Positions 51,725 to 60,103 of a stretch of DNA of 64,000 nucleotides are shown piece by piece (position 1 is the first letter of the stretch; every line of letters starts with the position of its first letter). A program made the position numbers and the translations under genes. The notes under the pieces were generated by a model that worked only from the letters and a program-made list of their open reading frames with translations, made no database searches and was not told the origin of the DNA. Source of the DNA: an uncultured Ruminococcus sp. (lineage in GTDB: Bacteria; Bacillota; Clostridia; Oscillospirales; Ruminococcaceae); assembly GCA_947627275.1 (NCBI GenBank), contig CANQVK010000005.1, positions 41,168 to 105,167 on the forward strand, given 5' to 3'.

Positions 51725-52642
51725 ATTTTCACTTCCTTTCATAAAATTTTGCTTACCCTTATATTATTATACTATATTTAATACTGATTGTAAAGGGGTT
51801 TATTAAATTTGACACGAAAATCAGTTATTATGGCAATTCCAGTTGAGCGCAGATAACGTAGCTGCACGTCGTCTGCCTTAAATTTTTCTTCACTTTGCAC
51901 AGAAACTCCTTGAAATAGAAAGTATTTCTGTGTGGGATCTACCGTTCTCACGGATAATACGGCAGGTTTTGCGGACGAAAGGTGTTATATATTAAGCTGT
52001 ATTAACAATATGTATAATAGTTGCTAATACATATAATGATGAAAAATGTAATAAATGCGTGATAAATATAGATATTAGTTGATTTCGATTGAATAAAAAA
52101 GATTTTTCTTGATTTTATTAATAAATTGTGATAAAATACATTTAAAGAAATACTGATCGAATCACGCCTGTCGGTTTAGCACAACCTGCTTGTTTCCGGC
52201 TCATCCGATAAAAACTGCTTGAAATACTTATTATTCAGGTATAGTTTTTAACTTATCTGACGAAAATTTGACTGTGCGATCTGCACTTCGGATTTGGTCG
52301 GCGTTTCTTTAACGCAATATGATCAGGATTAATCAAATTCTCGAGTATGATCTTATTGTACATGACAATAAATGCTTTGCGGAAGAATAATACAAATCAG
52401 ATAGTGATACATTGTTCGGACAAGACTTCTCTGTTTTAATAAACAGGCGGCTTATTGCCGTAAGTCTTCGGTCATAATTATTGATCTGTATAGGATAAGT
52501 ATGTATTATTTGTTGCCTGTTGCTTGTTAATATTTTTTTGCCGTACTGAATATGGAACAATTTAGAAGTAAGGAGTGAAGTATTCGGTAATGACAGTTAA
52601 TAATTTTAATCATAAACTGAATAGGTAATTGTTATTTGAAGT
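51725..52642. other. Long intergenic region without a recognised gene
   Basis: About 0.9 kb of AT-rich sequence between the sugar-sensing cyclase and spo0A. A consensus-like promoter TTGATT-17-TAAAAT (52109-52137) points right and would start a transcript near 52144. Short reading frames here lack family features or good start signals. ACAGAAA...TTTCTGT (about 51899-51933) is a small inverted repeat. A structured RNA or a decayed gene is possible; neither is demonstrated. Confidence 0.5.
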
Positions 52643-52672
52643 TTGTTCATATTTTTCGCTTTCAAATATAAT
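52643..52672 (+). promoter_or_regulatory. Promoter of spo0A
   Basis: TTGTTC (52643-52648), 18 bases, TATAAT (52667-52672), about 99 bases before the GTG start. A second upstream promoter at 52109 could add a long leader. No clear sigma-H promoter or 0A box was identified. Confidence 0.5.
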
Positions 52673-52770
52673 CTAAGAGGCTGTTCGTCATTCTATGGCG
52701 GAGAGTTCCTCTTGATCAAGAATTTAAAACTTGTGTATTTAAAGCCTATGAACGGAAGAAGGAGCTATTT

Positions 52771-53559
52771 GTGAATAATACTACAATAAAAGTTTTAATT
52801 TGCGATGATTCCGCCGACAGCGGTATCAGAATTGCATCAAGTCTAAGAGAATTCGACATCTTTGCGTATACAAGAAAGCCCATTGGCAATACGATCCTTA
52901 ATTCGATACTTTCAGACACCCCTGACGTAGTAGTGACCGACCTTTCTCTTCAGGATACGGATGCTATTTATATTATGGAGAAAGCAAAGTCTGTTTTAGC
53001 TGTATGTCCCCAGTTTATAATACTGTCGGACGTTTATAACAGCTTTATAGAGCGTCAGGTGCTTGAAAACGGGGCGGCTTACATGATGATAAAGCCTATA
53101 GACGCCGATGAGCTTTTTAATGTTATAAAGCTTGTTACAGTAAAAAAGACTGCTCCCGACTGTGGCGATGCGGAGCTTATGGTCACCGATCTTATCCGCA
53201 GTCTCGGGATCCCCGCACACATCAAAGGATACAGATATATCAGGACGGCTGTTCTTGAATGTCTGAACAGTCATATGTTCCTGGAAAGTATGACAAAATC
53301 GCTTTATCCTCGGGTCGCTGAAATTTATCAGACAACGCCCGCAAGAGTTGAGCGTGCAATAAGACATGCTATCGAAACAGCTTGGGACAGAAAAGACAAA
53401 GAAGTTATGAGTTCGTTTTTCGGCTGCAATGTAGATAATTTCCAAAGCCGTCCGACAAATTCAGAGTTTATTGCACTTGCCGCTGACAGGATCGGTCTCA
53501 GCATGAAGAACTGCAATCAGCGCGACAGGTCAACGGCGGCAGATCGAAGCTGTTTTTAA
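52771..53559 (+). CDS. spo0A: Sporulation master regulator Spo0A
   Basis: 262 residues with a GTG start and AAGGAGC upstream. The receiver domain (1-125) keeps acidic CDDS, Asp57 (VVVTDLSLQD) as likely phosphoacceptor, and Lys in MMIKPID. The C-terminal Spo0A DNA-binding domain is typical: GIPAHIKGYRYIRTAVLECL, TKSLYPRVAEIYQTTPARVE, RAIRHAIETAW, and RPTNSEFIALAADRI. The receiver is more divergent than the effector domain; the usual DIMMPHLDG after the phosphoacceptor is replaced. It ends with a polar 20-residue tail beyond the normal end. It controls entry into sporulation. Confidence 0.93.
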   Translation: MNNTTIKVLICDDSADSGIRIASSLREFDIFAYTRKPIGNTILNSILSDTPDVVVTDLSLQDTDAIYIMEKAKSVLAVCPQFIILSDVYNSFIERQVLENGAAYMMIKPIDADELFNVIKLVTVKKTAPDCGDAELMVTDLIRSLGIPAHIKGYRYIRTAVLECLNSHMFLESMTKSLYPRVAEIYQTTPARVERAIRHAIETAWDRKDKEVMSSFFGCNVDNFQSRPTNSEFIALAADRIGLSMKNCNQRDRSTAADRSCF

Positions 53560-53767
53560 GCTGATCGTCCACGAAATATACGTTTCTCCGTTTTATCGTC
53601 AGTACATTGACAGAACTACGGAGAGATCAAAAACTTACGTCATTTAACATTCGCTTGATCATTTAGCTTACCTGCTCCGCCGCAAGGAGCGGTACTGCCT
53701 AAATTATTTATCATAGCGGTGAGTTTAAATGCAAAGCTCGTTTCACGTTTGAAACGAGCTTTTTTTG
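53560..53767 (+). terminator. spo0A downstream region and terminator
   Basis: The terminator itself is AAAGCTCGTTTCA CGT TTGAAACGAGCTTT with a T-run at 53733-53767. The 170 bases before it hold a small GCTCCGCCGCAAGGAGC hairpin and nothing else that I recognise. Confidence 0.7.
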
Positions 53768-53818
53768 TCGGTTTCACGTTATGTTCTTTAATTTTTTTGA
53801 AAATTTTTTTATAATCTA

Positions 53819-53847
53819 TTTACAAACCGCTCCTGATGTGGTATAAT
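53819..53847 (+). promoter_or_regulatory. Promoter of the tmRNA gene
   Basis: TTTACA (53819-53824), 17 bases, TATAAT (53842-53847); the precursor would start about 73 bases before the mature 5' end. Confidence 0.75.
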
Positions 53848-53927
53848 AATTATGCTGACATTTCAATTTGAGGTTGTCTCTTTACGGGGTTAAAAAGTTT
53901 TTTCGGTTTTATCCCCGTTTCCATTAT

Positions 53928-54298
53928 GGGGGCGTAAAGGTTTCGACGGGGATTTTGAAGTGTGATAAGCGAGCGGAGCTGCGGCGTAATCTCCTTAAAC
54001 TGCGCCACGTTTAAATATAAACGCTAGAAGAAATATTACAGTTACTAGAAATAGTGCACTGGTAGCAGCTTAAGTCTGCTTCTGTCCTCCATTTGAGTAC
54101 CGCGGCTTTTGGTTGGGCATCGATTAGCGGTGAACGATTCCTCGGAGTGTCCGTTCCGTTGAATTGTATTCGGACTACCTGATCTTTCAGCCCGTTTATC
54201 GGCGGTCTGTTCAGGGAATTTTAAACGGTAAACTACGCTCGTAGAAACTCGCATGAATGAGTTTTCGGACAGGGGTTCAATTCCCCTCGCCTCCACCA
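53928..54298 (+). ncRNA. ssrA: Transfer-messenger RNA (tmRNA)
   Basis: 371 bases. The 5' GGGGGCGTAAAGGTTTCGACG and the 3' end GGGGTTCAATTCCCCTCGCC then TCCACCA form the tRNA-like acceptor and T-arm with encoded CCA. GGGGGCG pairs with CGCCTCC. By alignment with the Bacillus tmRNA (shared TAAATATAA before the resume codon) the tag frame starts at GCT 54023 and ends at TAA 54071-54073. It rescues stalled ribosomes together with SmpB. Its 3' end marks the border with the accessory region and is a common integration site. Confidence 0.95.
54023..54073 (+). other. tmRNA tag-peptide reading frame
   Basis: GCT resume codon followed by 15 further sense codons and TAA, giving ARRNITVTRNSALVAA. The ALVAA end resembles the usual ALAA degron. 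The length (16) and three arginines are unusual compared with common 10-15 residue clostridial tags rich in Asn/Asp. The frame start is inferred by alignment. Confidence 0.6.
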
Positions 54299-54363
54299 AT
54301 ACAATATTACACAAAACCCTACATCTTTGTAGGCGGCTTTGCCGTTACGGTTTGGTTGTAATC

Positions 54364-54398
54364 AAAAAAACAGAGGGTTTTTAGCTCTCTGTTTTTTC
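54364..54398. terminator. Terminator after tmRNA
   Basis: AAAAAACAGAGGG TTTTTAG CTCTCTGTTTTTT, usable on both strands. The rest of 54299-54560 shows no gene or further structure. Confidence 0.75.
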
Positions 54399-54560
54399 TT
54401 TATGTACAATATTGACCAATGTTTTAACGGTTGTACTAACCGTTCTATCTTATTGTTAATATGGGATAGTAATTATACCACATTAGTCGTTGCCATTAGT
54501 GTAAGCACCGGCTAAGCCATTGAGAGCCTAAGTAACAGAACAAATATAAATTTGATATAC

Positions 54561-54606
54561 AAAAAGACCCTCCGAGGAGGAGTTTAATTCTCCTTGGAGG
54601 GCTTTT
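54561..54606 (-). terminator. Terminator of the 172-aa island gene
   Basis: On the minus strand AAAAGCCCTCCAAGGAG pairs with CTCCTCGGAGGGTC and is followed by TTTTTG. Confidence 0.75.
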
Positions 54607-54610
54607 GCAT

Positions 54611-55129
54611 TTATTTAGTTATTTCAATGTCTACGCAAAGTAAACATTCTTCATAAGCTTCATCTGCCGAACAAAATCCATCATTAGTTTGTATAAAATC
54701 TTTCAAACGTTTCCATAATGTTTCTTCTGTATCATTATCAAAGTCATACCATATAGTTCCACTTACTCCGAGGGGATGAAATTGATTTTGCTTTGAATCT
54801 GCCCAGCGAATATCATCAATTGCTCCTATTGTCAATAAAGCGAGCAATTTTATTATTTCGTGTTCCATATCAATTACATCAGGGAAATGTGCAATTTCTA
54901 CAAGTTCACCATAAGGGGCAAGAAATGAAATAATTTCATTTCGATTGTCAGTTCCATCATAGAAAATCTGATATGTGTTTTTAATATGTACGCAAAAACT
55001 TTTGAACATTTCCATATCAAATTCTGCTTCATCGTCTTCTTCATCAGCATAATAATGAACGTGCAGAATTTCATAAAAGAAATTAGCTGCGTTACTTGCC
55101 TTTGATAAAATGTCCTTTCGATTTTCCAT
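54611..55129 (-). CDS. Hypothetical island protein (172 aa)
   Basis: Start ATG 55129, with GGAGGT nine bases upstream. Acidic soluble protein with an EDDEAEFDMEMFKSFCVHIK helix and a C-terminal TEETLWKRLKDFIQT stretch. No signal peptide or membrane helix, and no family recognised. It follows the resolvase gene by 37 bases on the same strand and is probably co-transcribed. AT-rich codon use matches the island. Confidence 0.6.
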   Translation of the reverse strand: MENRKDILSKASNAANFFYEILHVHYYADEEDDEAEFDMEMFKSFCVHIKNTYQIFYDGTDNRNEIISFLAPYGELVEIAHFPDVIDMEHEIIKLLALLTIGAIDDIRWADSKQNQFHPLGVSGTIWYDFDNDTEETLWKRLKDFIQTNDGFCSADEAYEECLLCVDIEITK

Positions 55130-55166
55130 AGTAATACCTCCGTTTTTTAATTTTGTATATGTAAGG

Positions 55167-55754
55167 TTATGTTTCCACAATCCCCAAATACTTATAAATC
55201 GTCGGATAAGACAAATTGCAGAGCCGTGAAAACTCCTTTTTATTTATCTCGCCATTTTTATATTTGGGATAATGCTTATAAAAGATATTTGGAATATCTT
55301 CTGCGGTAGTAACAGGTCTGCCGATAGTTTTGCCTTTGGCTTTAGCGTTTTCCATACCGCTTTTTACTCTCTGACTTATGATATTCCGTTCCAGTTCGCT
55401 GAATACGCCCATCATTTTGAGCATTCCCTCTGTCATAGGGTCAAGCTCTTTACTGCAATCTACAACAAAATTACCCAGCACAAGCTTAATTCGCTTATTT
55501 TTAGCAAGCTCGATAATATCGCAAAGCTGTTTTGTACTTCTGGTGATTCGGCTGACCTCTGTTGAAATTATAGTATCACCTGACTGTACAATATTCAGCA
55601 GTTTGTTAAGTTCCGCTCTGTCAGCTTTCATTCCGCTTTCGTATTCCAAATAGATAGTTGTATCAGTTGCACCTTGCTGTTTAAGTTCCCGAACTTGTCT
55701 GTTAATATCCTGCATTTTCTCGTTTGTTGAACATCTTGCATAGCCGTAAATCAT
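55167..55754 (-). CDS. Serine recombinase (resolvase/invertase type)
   Basis: 195 residues with the resolvase fold: IYGYARCSTNE with catalytic Ser at position 9, VSRITRSTKQLCDIIELAK, and FSELERNIISQRVKSGMENA followed by KAKGKTIGRP. A short C-terminal helix-turn-helix (about 165-192; NGEINKKEFSRLCNLSYPTI) is present. Full length for the small resolvase/invertase family. It probably resolves or inverts part of the island. Its promoter (55788-55816) shares 12 identical bases with that of the large serine recombinase at the other end. Confidence 0.9.
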   Translation of the reverse strand: MIYGYARCSTNEKMQDINRQVRELKQQGATDTTIYLEYESGMKADRAELNKLLNIVQSGDTIISTEVSRITRSTKQLCDIIELAKNKRIKLVLGNFVVDCSKELDPMTEGMLKMMGVFSELERNIISQRVKSGMENAKAKGKTIGRPVTTAEDIPNIFYKHYPKYKNGEINKKEFSRLCNLSYPTIYKYLGIVET

Positions 55755-55787
55755 TGCTCACACCTCAATAATATTTAATGTGTAAAT

Positions 55788-55816
55788 ATTATAAGATATA
55801 AATGAAAAGAAGTCAA
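55788..55816 (-). promoter_or_regulatory. Promoter of the resolvase gene
   Basis: On the minus strand TTGACT (55811-55816), 17 bases, TATAAT (55788-55793). The -35 lies in CAGTTGACTTCT, which is also found at 62924-62935. Confidence 0.75.
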
Positions 55817-55833
55817 CTGTTTCTTTTATATTT

Positions 55834-55868
55834 TCAGCCGTAATTTTTTACGATTACGGCTGATTTTT
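55834..55868 (-). terminator. Terminator of the zinc-ribbon gene operon
   Basis: TCAGCCGTAA / TTACGGCTGA stem with an A/T-rich loop and flanking T/A runs, between the zinc-ribbon gene and the resolvase. Confidence 0.65.
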
Positions 55869-55920
55869 CTATGTATAAAATTATAAGCGGAAAGAGATGT
55901 TTTCTTTTATAGTGATTTTA

Positions 55921-57210
55921 TTACGGCATCCAGTTATTACCACAGCTGGGGCAGTTAAGTCCCTCGGTTCCGACACCTGTTGTATAAAAACCATAACCAC
56001 ATTCAGGACACCAGACATTTGGTGAATCGTCTATGTAAAAAGAATCATCAACAATGGTTGCATCATACATATTTATCCAACCTAAACCAGATTTTAACTT
56101 TCCCCAAATATATCCAATTGAAGTTTGTCCCGGTTCAATATATTCTTCAACAATTGTATATCTTGACTTATCAGTAATTTCTCCGACAACATTTGCGCTA
56201 TAGCTTGGTGAATCATAGATATACAATTTTGGATTTGTAACTTGAATGATATATGGTTCAAATGTATCTTGCTGAATGGGTAATTCTCTGCCATTTGACG
56301 GTGTGAATACACTTTCTCCGCACTGACTGAGAGAATCCAGAATATCATCGATTTCATTATGCATCTTCTGATATTCATTTGCAGTAGAAGTCGCAAATTG
56401 TAGATCTGTAGGAAATGTTGCACATACATAAAAGGTATTGATACGATAGACAGACAAATCACCTAAATATTTTATAGACGGATAATTATTTATATCGTCC
56501 AATGTTGGGAGCAGATCAATAGAGAATAACCAACCACCGTAATTTTGCTGTTTACTATTTGAATGGTATACACTAAGAGTATATCCGTATCCGTCAGAAT
56601 CATGAATTTCATATTCGTATTTATCTTTCCAAGATGTTGGCAATTTCAATGTATAATACTTTGTATCAATAATATTTTCAACAATCGGAATAGTAGTAGC
56701 AATTGTAGTAGTGGTGCTTGTTGATGTCGTTGTGGCAGTTGTTGTTTCCATAGATGTTTCTGTTGTTGATTCTGTAGTTGCGGCAGTAGTGGTTATTGTG
56801 GTTGTTGTAGGTTCTGTAGGAGTTACAGAGCTTTTGCCGTCAGGTTTATTGCCGTTCAATAGTAAAAATACAAGAATGCCAATTATTACTAATGCAATTA
56901 CTGAAACGGCAATAATAATCAGTTTTTTATTAGATTTGTTATGAGATTCTAACTTCTTATTGTCTGAATCATCTTCTAATTTGTATTCTTCTTCCGTATT
57001 TTCGATTGGTGTCAATAATTCTATAGGTGTACCGCACACAGGACAGATAGTATCTTGTTCACTTATTTCAGAACCGCAAGTCGGACAAGTATTTGCACAT
57101 TCGTTTGGGTTTTCGGCGTAAGCGTTTTGTTCCGTATTGATGTGGCATCCGCAAAGAAAACATTCAGCAGCATTATCTTCCAGATTCGTACCACAATTGG
57201 GGCATATCAC
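55921..57210 (-). CDS. Membrane protein with zinc ribbons and SH3-like domain
   Basis: 429 residues. Two N-terminal zinc ribbons (CPNCG/CFLCG at 3-20 and CPTCG/CPVCG at about 42-60) are followed by an acidic stretch, one membrane helix (about 96-120) and a Thr/Ser-rich stalk (about 128-172). An extracellular domain of unknown type comes next, then a bacterial SH3-like domain (about 325-385; PKLYIYDSPSYSANVVGEIT) and a third Cys4 ribbon at the extreme C-terminus (CPECGYGF/CPSCGNNW). A zinc ribbon on each side of the membrane is unusual. Last gene of a four-gene operon; the upstream gene ends 15 bases earlier. Confidence 0.7.
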   Translation of the reverse strand: MICPNCGTNLEDNAAECFLCGCHINTEQNAYAENPNECANTCPTCGSEISEQDTICPVCGTPIELLTPIENTEEEYKLEDDSDNKKLESHNKSNKKLIIIAVSVIALVIIGILVFLLLNGNKPDGKSSVTPTEPTTTTITTTAATTESTTETSMETTTATTTSTSTTTTIATTIPIVENIIDTKYYTLKLPTSWKDKYEYEIHDSDGYGYTLSVYHSNSKQQNYGGWLFSIDLLPTLDDINNYPSIKYLGDLSVYRINTFYVCATFPTDLQFATSTANEYQKMHNEIDDILDSLSQCGESVFTPSNGRELPIQQDTFEPYIIQVTNPKLYIYDSPSYSANVVGEITDKSRYTIVEEYIEPGQTSIGYIWGKLKSGLGWINMYDATIVDDSFYIDDSPNVWCPECGYGFYTTGVGTEGLNCPSCGNNWMP

Positions 57211-57225
57211 AGCAAATCACTTCCT

Positions 57226-58452
57226 TTATCCTTTTTTCTTTTTCGGCAGTTCCATACCATGATATACGATAAGTCCCACAATAGCAGTCAGAATAAATGA
57301 CGCTAAAAGAAGAAAGAAACCGATTCCGAGAGATGACTTTAGTTCCGTACCTTCTTCCACAATATAAGTCTTAAACAAACCTTTTAAATCAAAGAAAGTA
57401 ATAATTTCGCCAATAATTCCAATCACGGGAGCGCCTACAGCAATGTATTTTTTGAACGGTTTCAGCGGTTTGATGTAATTCATTACGATAATAGCCACAG
57501 GTACAAGAAAAAGAATCAAGCCAAAAACGGAATTGTTAGAGCCGACTTTAATGTCTTTTATACCGAACAACGTTTCAAATCCGCTTACACTGATTTTATT
57601 TCCTGTTACATCTCCAGCCTTTGCACAAAAGCTTGCAAAGGGGAGAAATGCCATTACAATGGAAATCAATGCACAAACGGACATAATATTATTTCTGATG
57701 AAAGTATTTTTGATTGGAATTCTGTTCAGATTTTCATTGGTTTCAGAATCAGAAGAAGTATTTTTCAAATTTTCAGCAGTTTTCTTTGCCGCAAGTGAAA
57801 CGCTATCCATATTTACCTTTGGAAGAGCAGACGAGGCGGCATTAGATGACGATTTCATCGTTTGTTTACCTTTGTTGATTTTTTCTGCAATTTTAGGGTC
57901 ACGGAAAAATACGTCAACACTTTTCGGACACTTGTCAATCAGTAGTTTCATAAATTCCTGCTTGCCGACAAAATAAACTGTAAATACGTCCGTACCTACA
58001 AATGCTTCCAGTTCTTCAAAGATACCGTTCCATTGTAAATCTCTTATTTGAATTGGCTTAATCCATTCATCAATGGAACGGTTCTGAATGCGAGTGGTAT
58101 TAAACACATTTCCATTTACCGTGATTTTTGTTGTGAACGGATTTTCATTATAAATAATCGTAACGATATTATTTGTACCGACAAGTCTGACAGGTGTTTC
58201 AGAAAAAGCATATTTTACGATTTCAAAAGATGTTTCGTCACTGTCAAAATGAAGTATATAATCTTCACTTTCTGTAAATGCCTTTAATTCCTCATAAAGA
58301 CCGTTCCATTTAATGCCTTTTGAGCAAAATGGAAATATCCATTGTTCAATTGACATATCTTTGATACGAGAAGTGTCAAAAGTTTTATCAGCACAGGAGA
58401 TTTTCAGTTCGTTTGATTCTTTTTGATAGGTGATTTTTACGATAGGCTTCAT
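57226..58452 (-). CDS. Membrane protein with two N-terminal repeat domains, function unknown
   Basis: 408 residues from ATG 58452; another ATG two codons earlier sits too close to the GGGAG site. Two related domains of about 80 residues (about 5-85 and 90-170) share IKWNGLYEELKAFTESED and LQWNGIFEELEAF patterns. A Lys/Ser-rich linker follows, then four membrane helices (about 255-400). I do not recognise the family. It lies between the 219-residue gene and the zinc-ribbon gene in a tight operon, suggesting a common membrane complex. Confidence 0.6.
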   Translation of the reverse strand: MKPIVKITYQKESNELKISCADKTFDTSRIKDMSIEQWIFPFCSKGIKWNGLYEELKAFTESEDYILHFDSDETSFEIVKYAFSETPVRLVGTNNIVTIIYNENPFTTKITVNGNVFNTTRIQNRSIDEWIKPIQIRDLQWNGIFEELEAFVGTDVFTVYFVGKQEFMKLLIDKCPKSVDVFFRDPKIAEKINKGKQTMKSSSNAASSALPKVNMDSVSLAAKKTAENLKNTSSDSETNENLNRIPIKNTFIRNNIMSVCALISIVMAFLPFASFCAKAGDVTGNKISVSGFETLFGIKDIKVGSNNSVFGLILFLVPVAIIVMNYIKPLKPFKKYIAVGAPVIGIIGEIITFFDLKGLFKTYIVEEGTELKSSLGIGFFLLLASFILTAIVGLIVYHGMELPKKKKG

Positions 58453-58470
58453 AAGCATTTTTCTCCCTGA

Positions 58471-59130
58471 TTACTTTCTAAATTCCGCAACTTCAATCCA
58501 AGCATCATTCTCCCATTCAATAGGAGAATTGTAATCACTTTCAGAAACAGCGGTTCTTACAGAATTTTGAAAATCGGTATACTCATGATAGTTCCACTTG
58601 CTCCAAGGCTTAGAGCTGCTTTCACTGTACTTGCCGACAGTACCGTCCTTTTTCGGAACGCTCTCCAGTTTCAGACAATGTTTCAGCTTGGGATTATCTG
58701 AACCAACCGTCTGCATAATGTAGCTGTCAACGGGAATATGCAGATAACTTTTCAGTACAGAATCACCCTCAACTAAAAGCACATATTTAAGCATCATATT
58801 CAGCCATTTCTGCGCCTGTCCGTATGTAAGTTCACTAATTTCAGAATATGCTTTGATGATTTCTTCACATATTCTTTTATGCTCATTGTCAAAGGCATTC
58901 TGTTTATCATCAGAGCTTTCAACAGCATTCAGTAAAACATCATACTCCTTGACGAGCATTCCGCAGATTTTGGCTTTGTACTCTGTTTTAACGTCCTCAT
59001 TATCTGTTTTGAATTTGATTGTTCTGCATAAGTCAAGATAAGCTCTTTCGGCAGATTTTTTGAGGATAATGTCTTTCGGGTCTGCTTTTGTAATGCCGAA
59101 ATAAGCATACATTAAAAATTCATTTACCAT
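58471..59130 (-). CDS. Hypothetical island protein (219 aa)
   Basis: Start ATG 59130, eight bases after AAAGG; a GTG three codons earlier overlaps that site. The N-terminal half is helical and charged (NEDVKTEYKAKICGMLVKEY), and the middle reads YGQAQKWLNMMLKYVLL. The C-terminal part carries SSSKPWSKWNYHEYTDFQNS. No signal peptide or membrane helix, and no family recognised. It follows the XRE regulator by 34 bases, forming the second gene of the cassette. Confidence 0.6.
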   Translation of the reverse strand: MVNEFLMYAYFGITKADPKDIILKKSAERAYLDLCRTIKFKTDNEDVKTEYKAKICGMLVKEYDVLLNAVESSDDKQNAFDNEHKRICEEIIKAYSEISELTYGQAQKWLNMMLKYVLLVEGDSVLKSYLHIPVDSYIMQTVGSDNPKLKHCLKLESVPKKDGTVGKYSESSSKPWSKWNYHEYTDFQNSVRTAVSESDYNSPIEWENDAWIEVAEFRK

Positions 59131-59164
59131 AGTTTTCACCTTTCGCTCTCGTCTTATTTTAGGA

Positions 59165-59353
59165 TTACATAAACTTTTCGGGCTTAACGTTCAAAGCATA
59201 GCAAATTGCTCTCAGTTCCTCCGGGTAGAGGGTCTGCTTGCCGTTAATTATCGCTTGAAAATCCTTTTGCGGAATACCTGACTTCCTTGCGATACTTTCT
59301 GAACTTAGCTTGTTCTTCTTTATGTAGTTACTAATTTTTTCGTAAATTCTCAT
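59165..59353 (-). CDS. Small XRE-type helix-turn-helix regulator
   Basis: 62 residues from ATG 59353 (RBS AAAGGAG). The HTH is LSSESIARKSGIPQKDFQAI followed by INGKQTLYPEELRAICYALN. First gene of the four-gene operon 59353-55921 and divergent from the regulator at 59499. Probably autoregulates the operon. Confidence 0.8.
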   Translation of the reverse strand: MRIYEKISNYIKKNKLSSESIARKSGIPQKDFQAIINGKQTLYPEELRAICYALNVKPEKFM

Positions 59354-59379
59354 CGGAAATACTCCTTTCAAGAATTTCT

Positions 59380-59480
59380 GGATGTACTATTATAATATCA
59401 CAGAAAAGCTGTAAAGTCAAGCCTTTTCTACAGATTTTCTTAAATTATTTGTTGACATACCAGAAAATATGGTGTATAAT
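59380..59480. promoter_or_regulatory. Divergent promoter/operator region of two XRE regulators
   Basis: Rightward: TTGACA (59452-59457), 17 bases, TATAAT (59475-59480). Leftward: a TATAAT near 59389-59394 with a less clear -35. The motif CAGAAAA or its complement TTTTCTG/TTTTCT recurs at about 59400, 59424 and 59461, including ACCAGAAAATATGGT over the rightward spacer. The repeats are candidate repressor sites. Confidence 0.6.
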
Positions 59481-59498
59481 TTATGGGGAGGTGTTTGT

Positions 59499-59807
59499 AT
59501 GAAATACGAAATTGGTGCAAGAATCTGTAAATACAGGGAAATGCGAGGTTTGAGCCAAAAGGAATTGGCTGATAAAATCGGCGTCAGCAACAGCAGAGTT
59601 TCCAACTGGGAGCAAGGAATCAACCGTCCTGACGTGGATATCCTTTCGGACATCTGCAAAGTATTGAATGTATCTCCCAGTGAAATGCTTGACGTCAGAT
59701 TATCCCCCGATGAATTAAGCGAACAAGAGCGAAAGGTGATTATGGCATACCGCACCAAAACTGACCTCCAGAAAGCAGTAAATATTCTTCTCGGGTTAAA
59801 TGATTAA
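59499..59807 (+). CDS. XRE-family transcriptional regulator
   Basis: 102 residues from ATG 59499 (RBS GGGGAGGTG). The HTH is GLSQKELADKIGVSNSRVSN followed by WEQGINRPDVDILSDICKVL; a C-terminal helix (SEQERKVIMAYRTKTDLQKA) probably dimerises. A phage-repressor-like protein controlling the divergent cassette and itself. No gene is seen in the 250 bases after it. Confidence 0.88.
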   Translation: MKYEIGARICKYREMRGLSQKELADKIGVSNSRVSNWEQGINRPDVDILSDICKVLNVSPSEMLDVRLSPDELSEQERKVIMAYRTKTDLQKAVNILLGLND

Positions 59808-60056
59808 ACTTAAAATCTTTTTATATTATTCCTCGAAAAATTTTTTTGCTTCCACCTTTTATAACTGTCAAAGGTTCTGACTAAATCAAGTCTTAATTTT
59901 GTATAGTTTGACGAACGATAACAGATGAATTTTTGAAAAAACCTTATATATAAATGAAGTCAGGAAAATCACTGATTTTGACTTCAAGCTGTCAGAGAAT
60001 CTTTGGTTGAATTATCTGTCAGTACCGTTGCAGAAACATTCTGTGTACTTTTATAT

Positions 60057-60102
60057 AAAGAAAAGCCATTGACCTTAAAATCAAAAGTCAATGGCTTTTG
60101 AT
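60057..60102 (-). terminator. Terminator of the reverse transcriptase operon
   Basis: AAAAGCCATTGAC and GTCAATGGCTTTT arms, with a T-run on the minus strand side. Confidence 0.75.
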
Positions 60103-60103
60103 T

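Noticed and set aside
52333..52560. 75-residue frame on the minus strand in the gap before spo0A
   Set aside because: TTG start without a ribosome binding site, no family resemblance, and composition typical of non-coding sequence here.
54045..54314. Reading frame on the minus strand (starting MCNIVLVEARGIEPLSE)
   Set aside because: It lies antisense inside the tmRNA gene; this kind of frame is a known false prediction from tRNA-like and tmRNA sequence.
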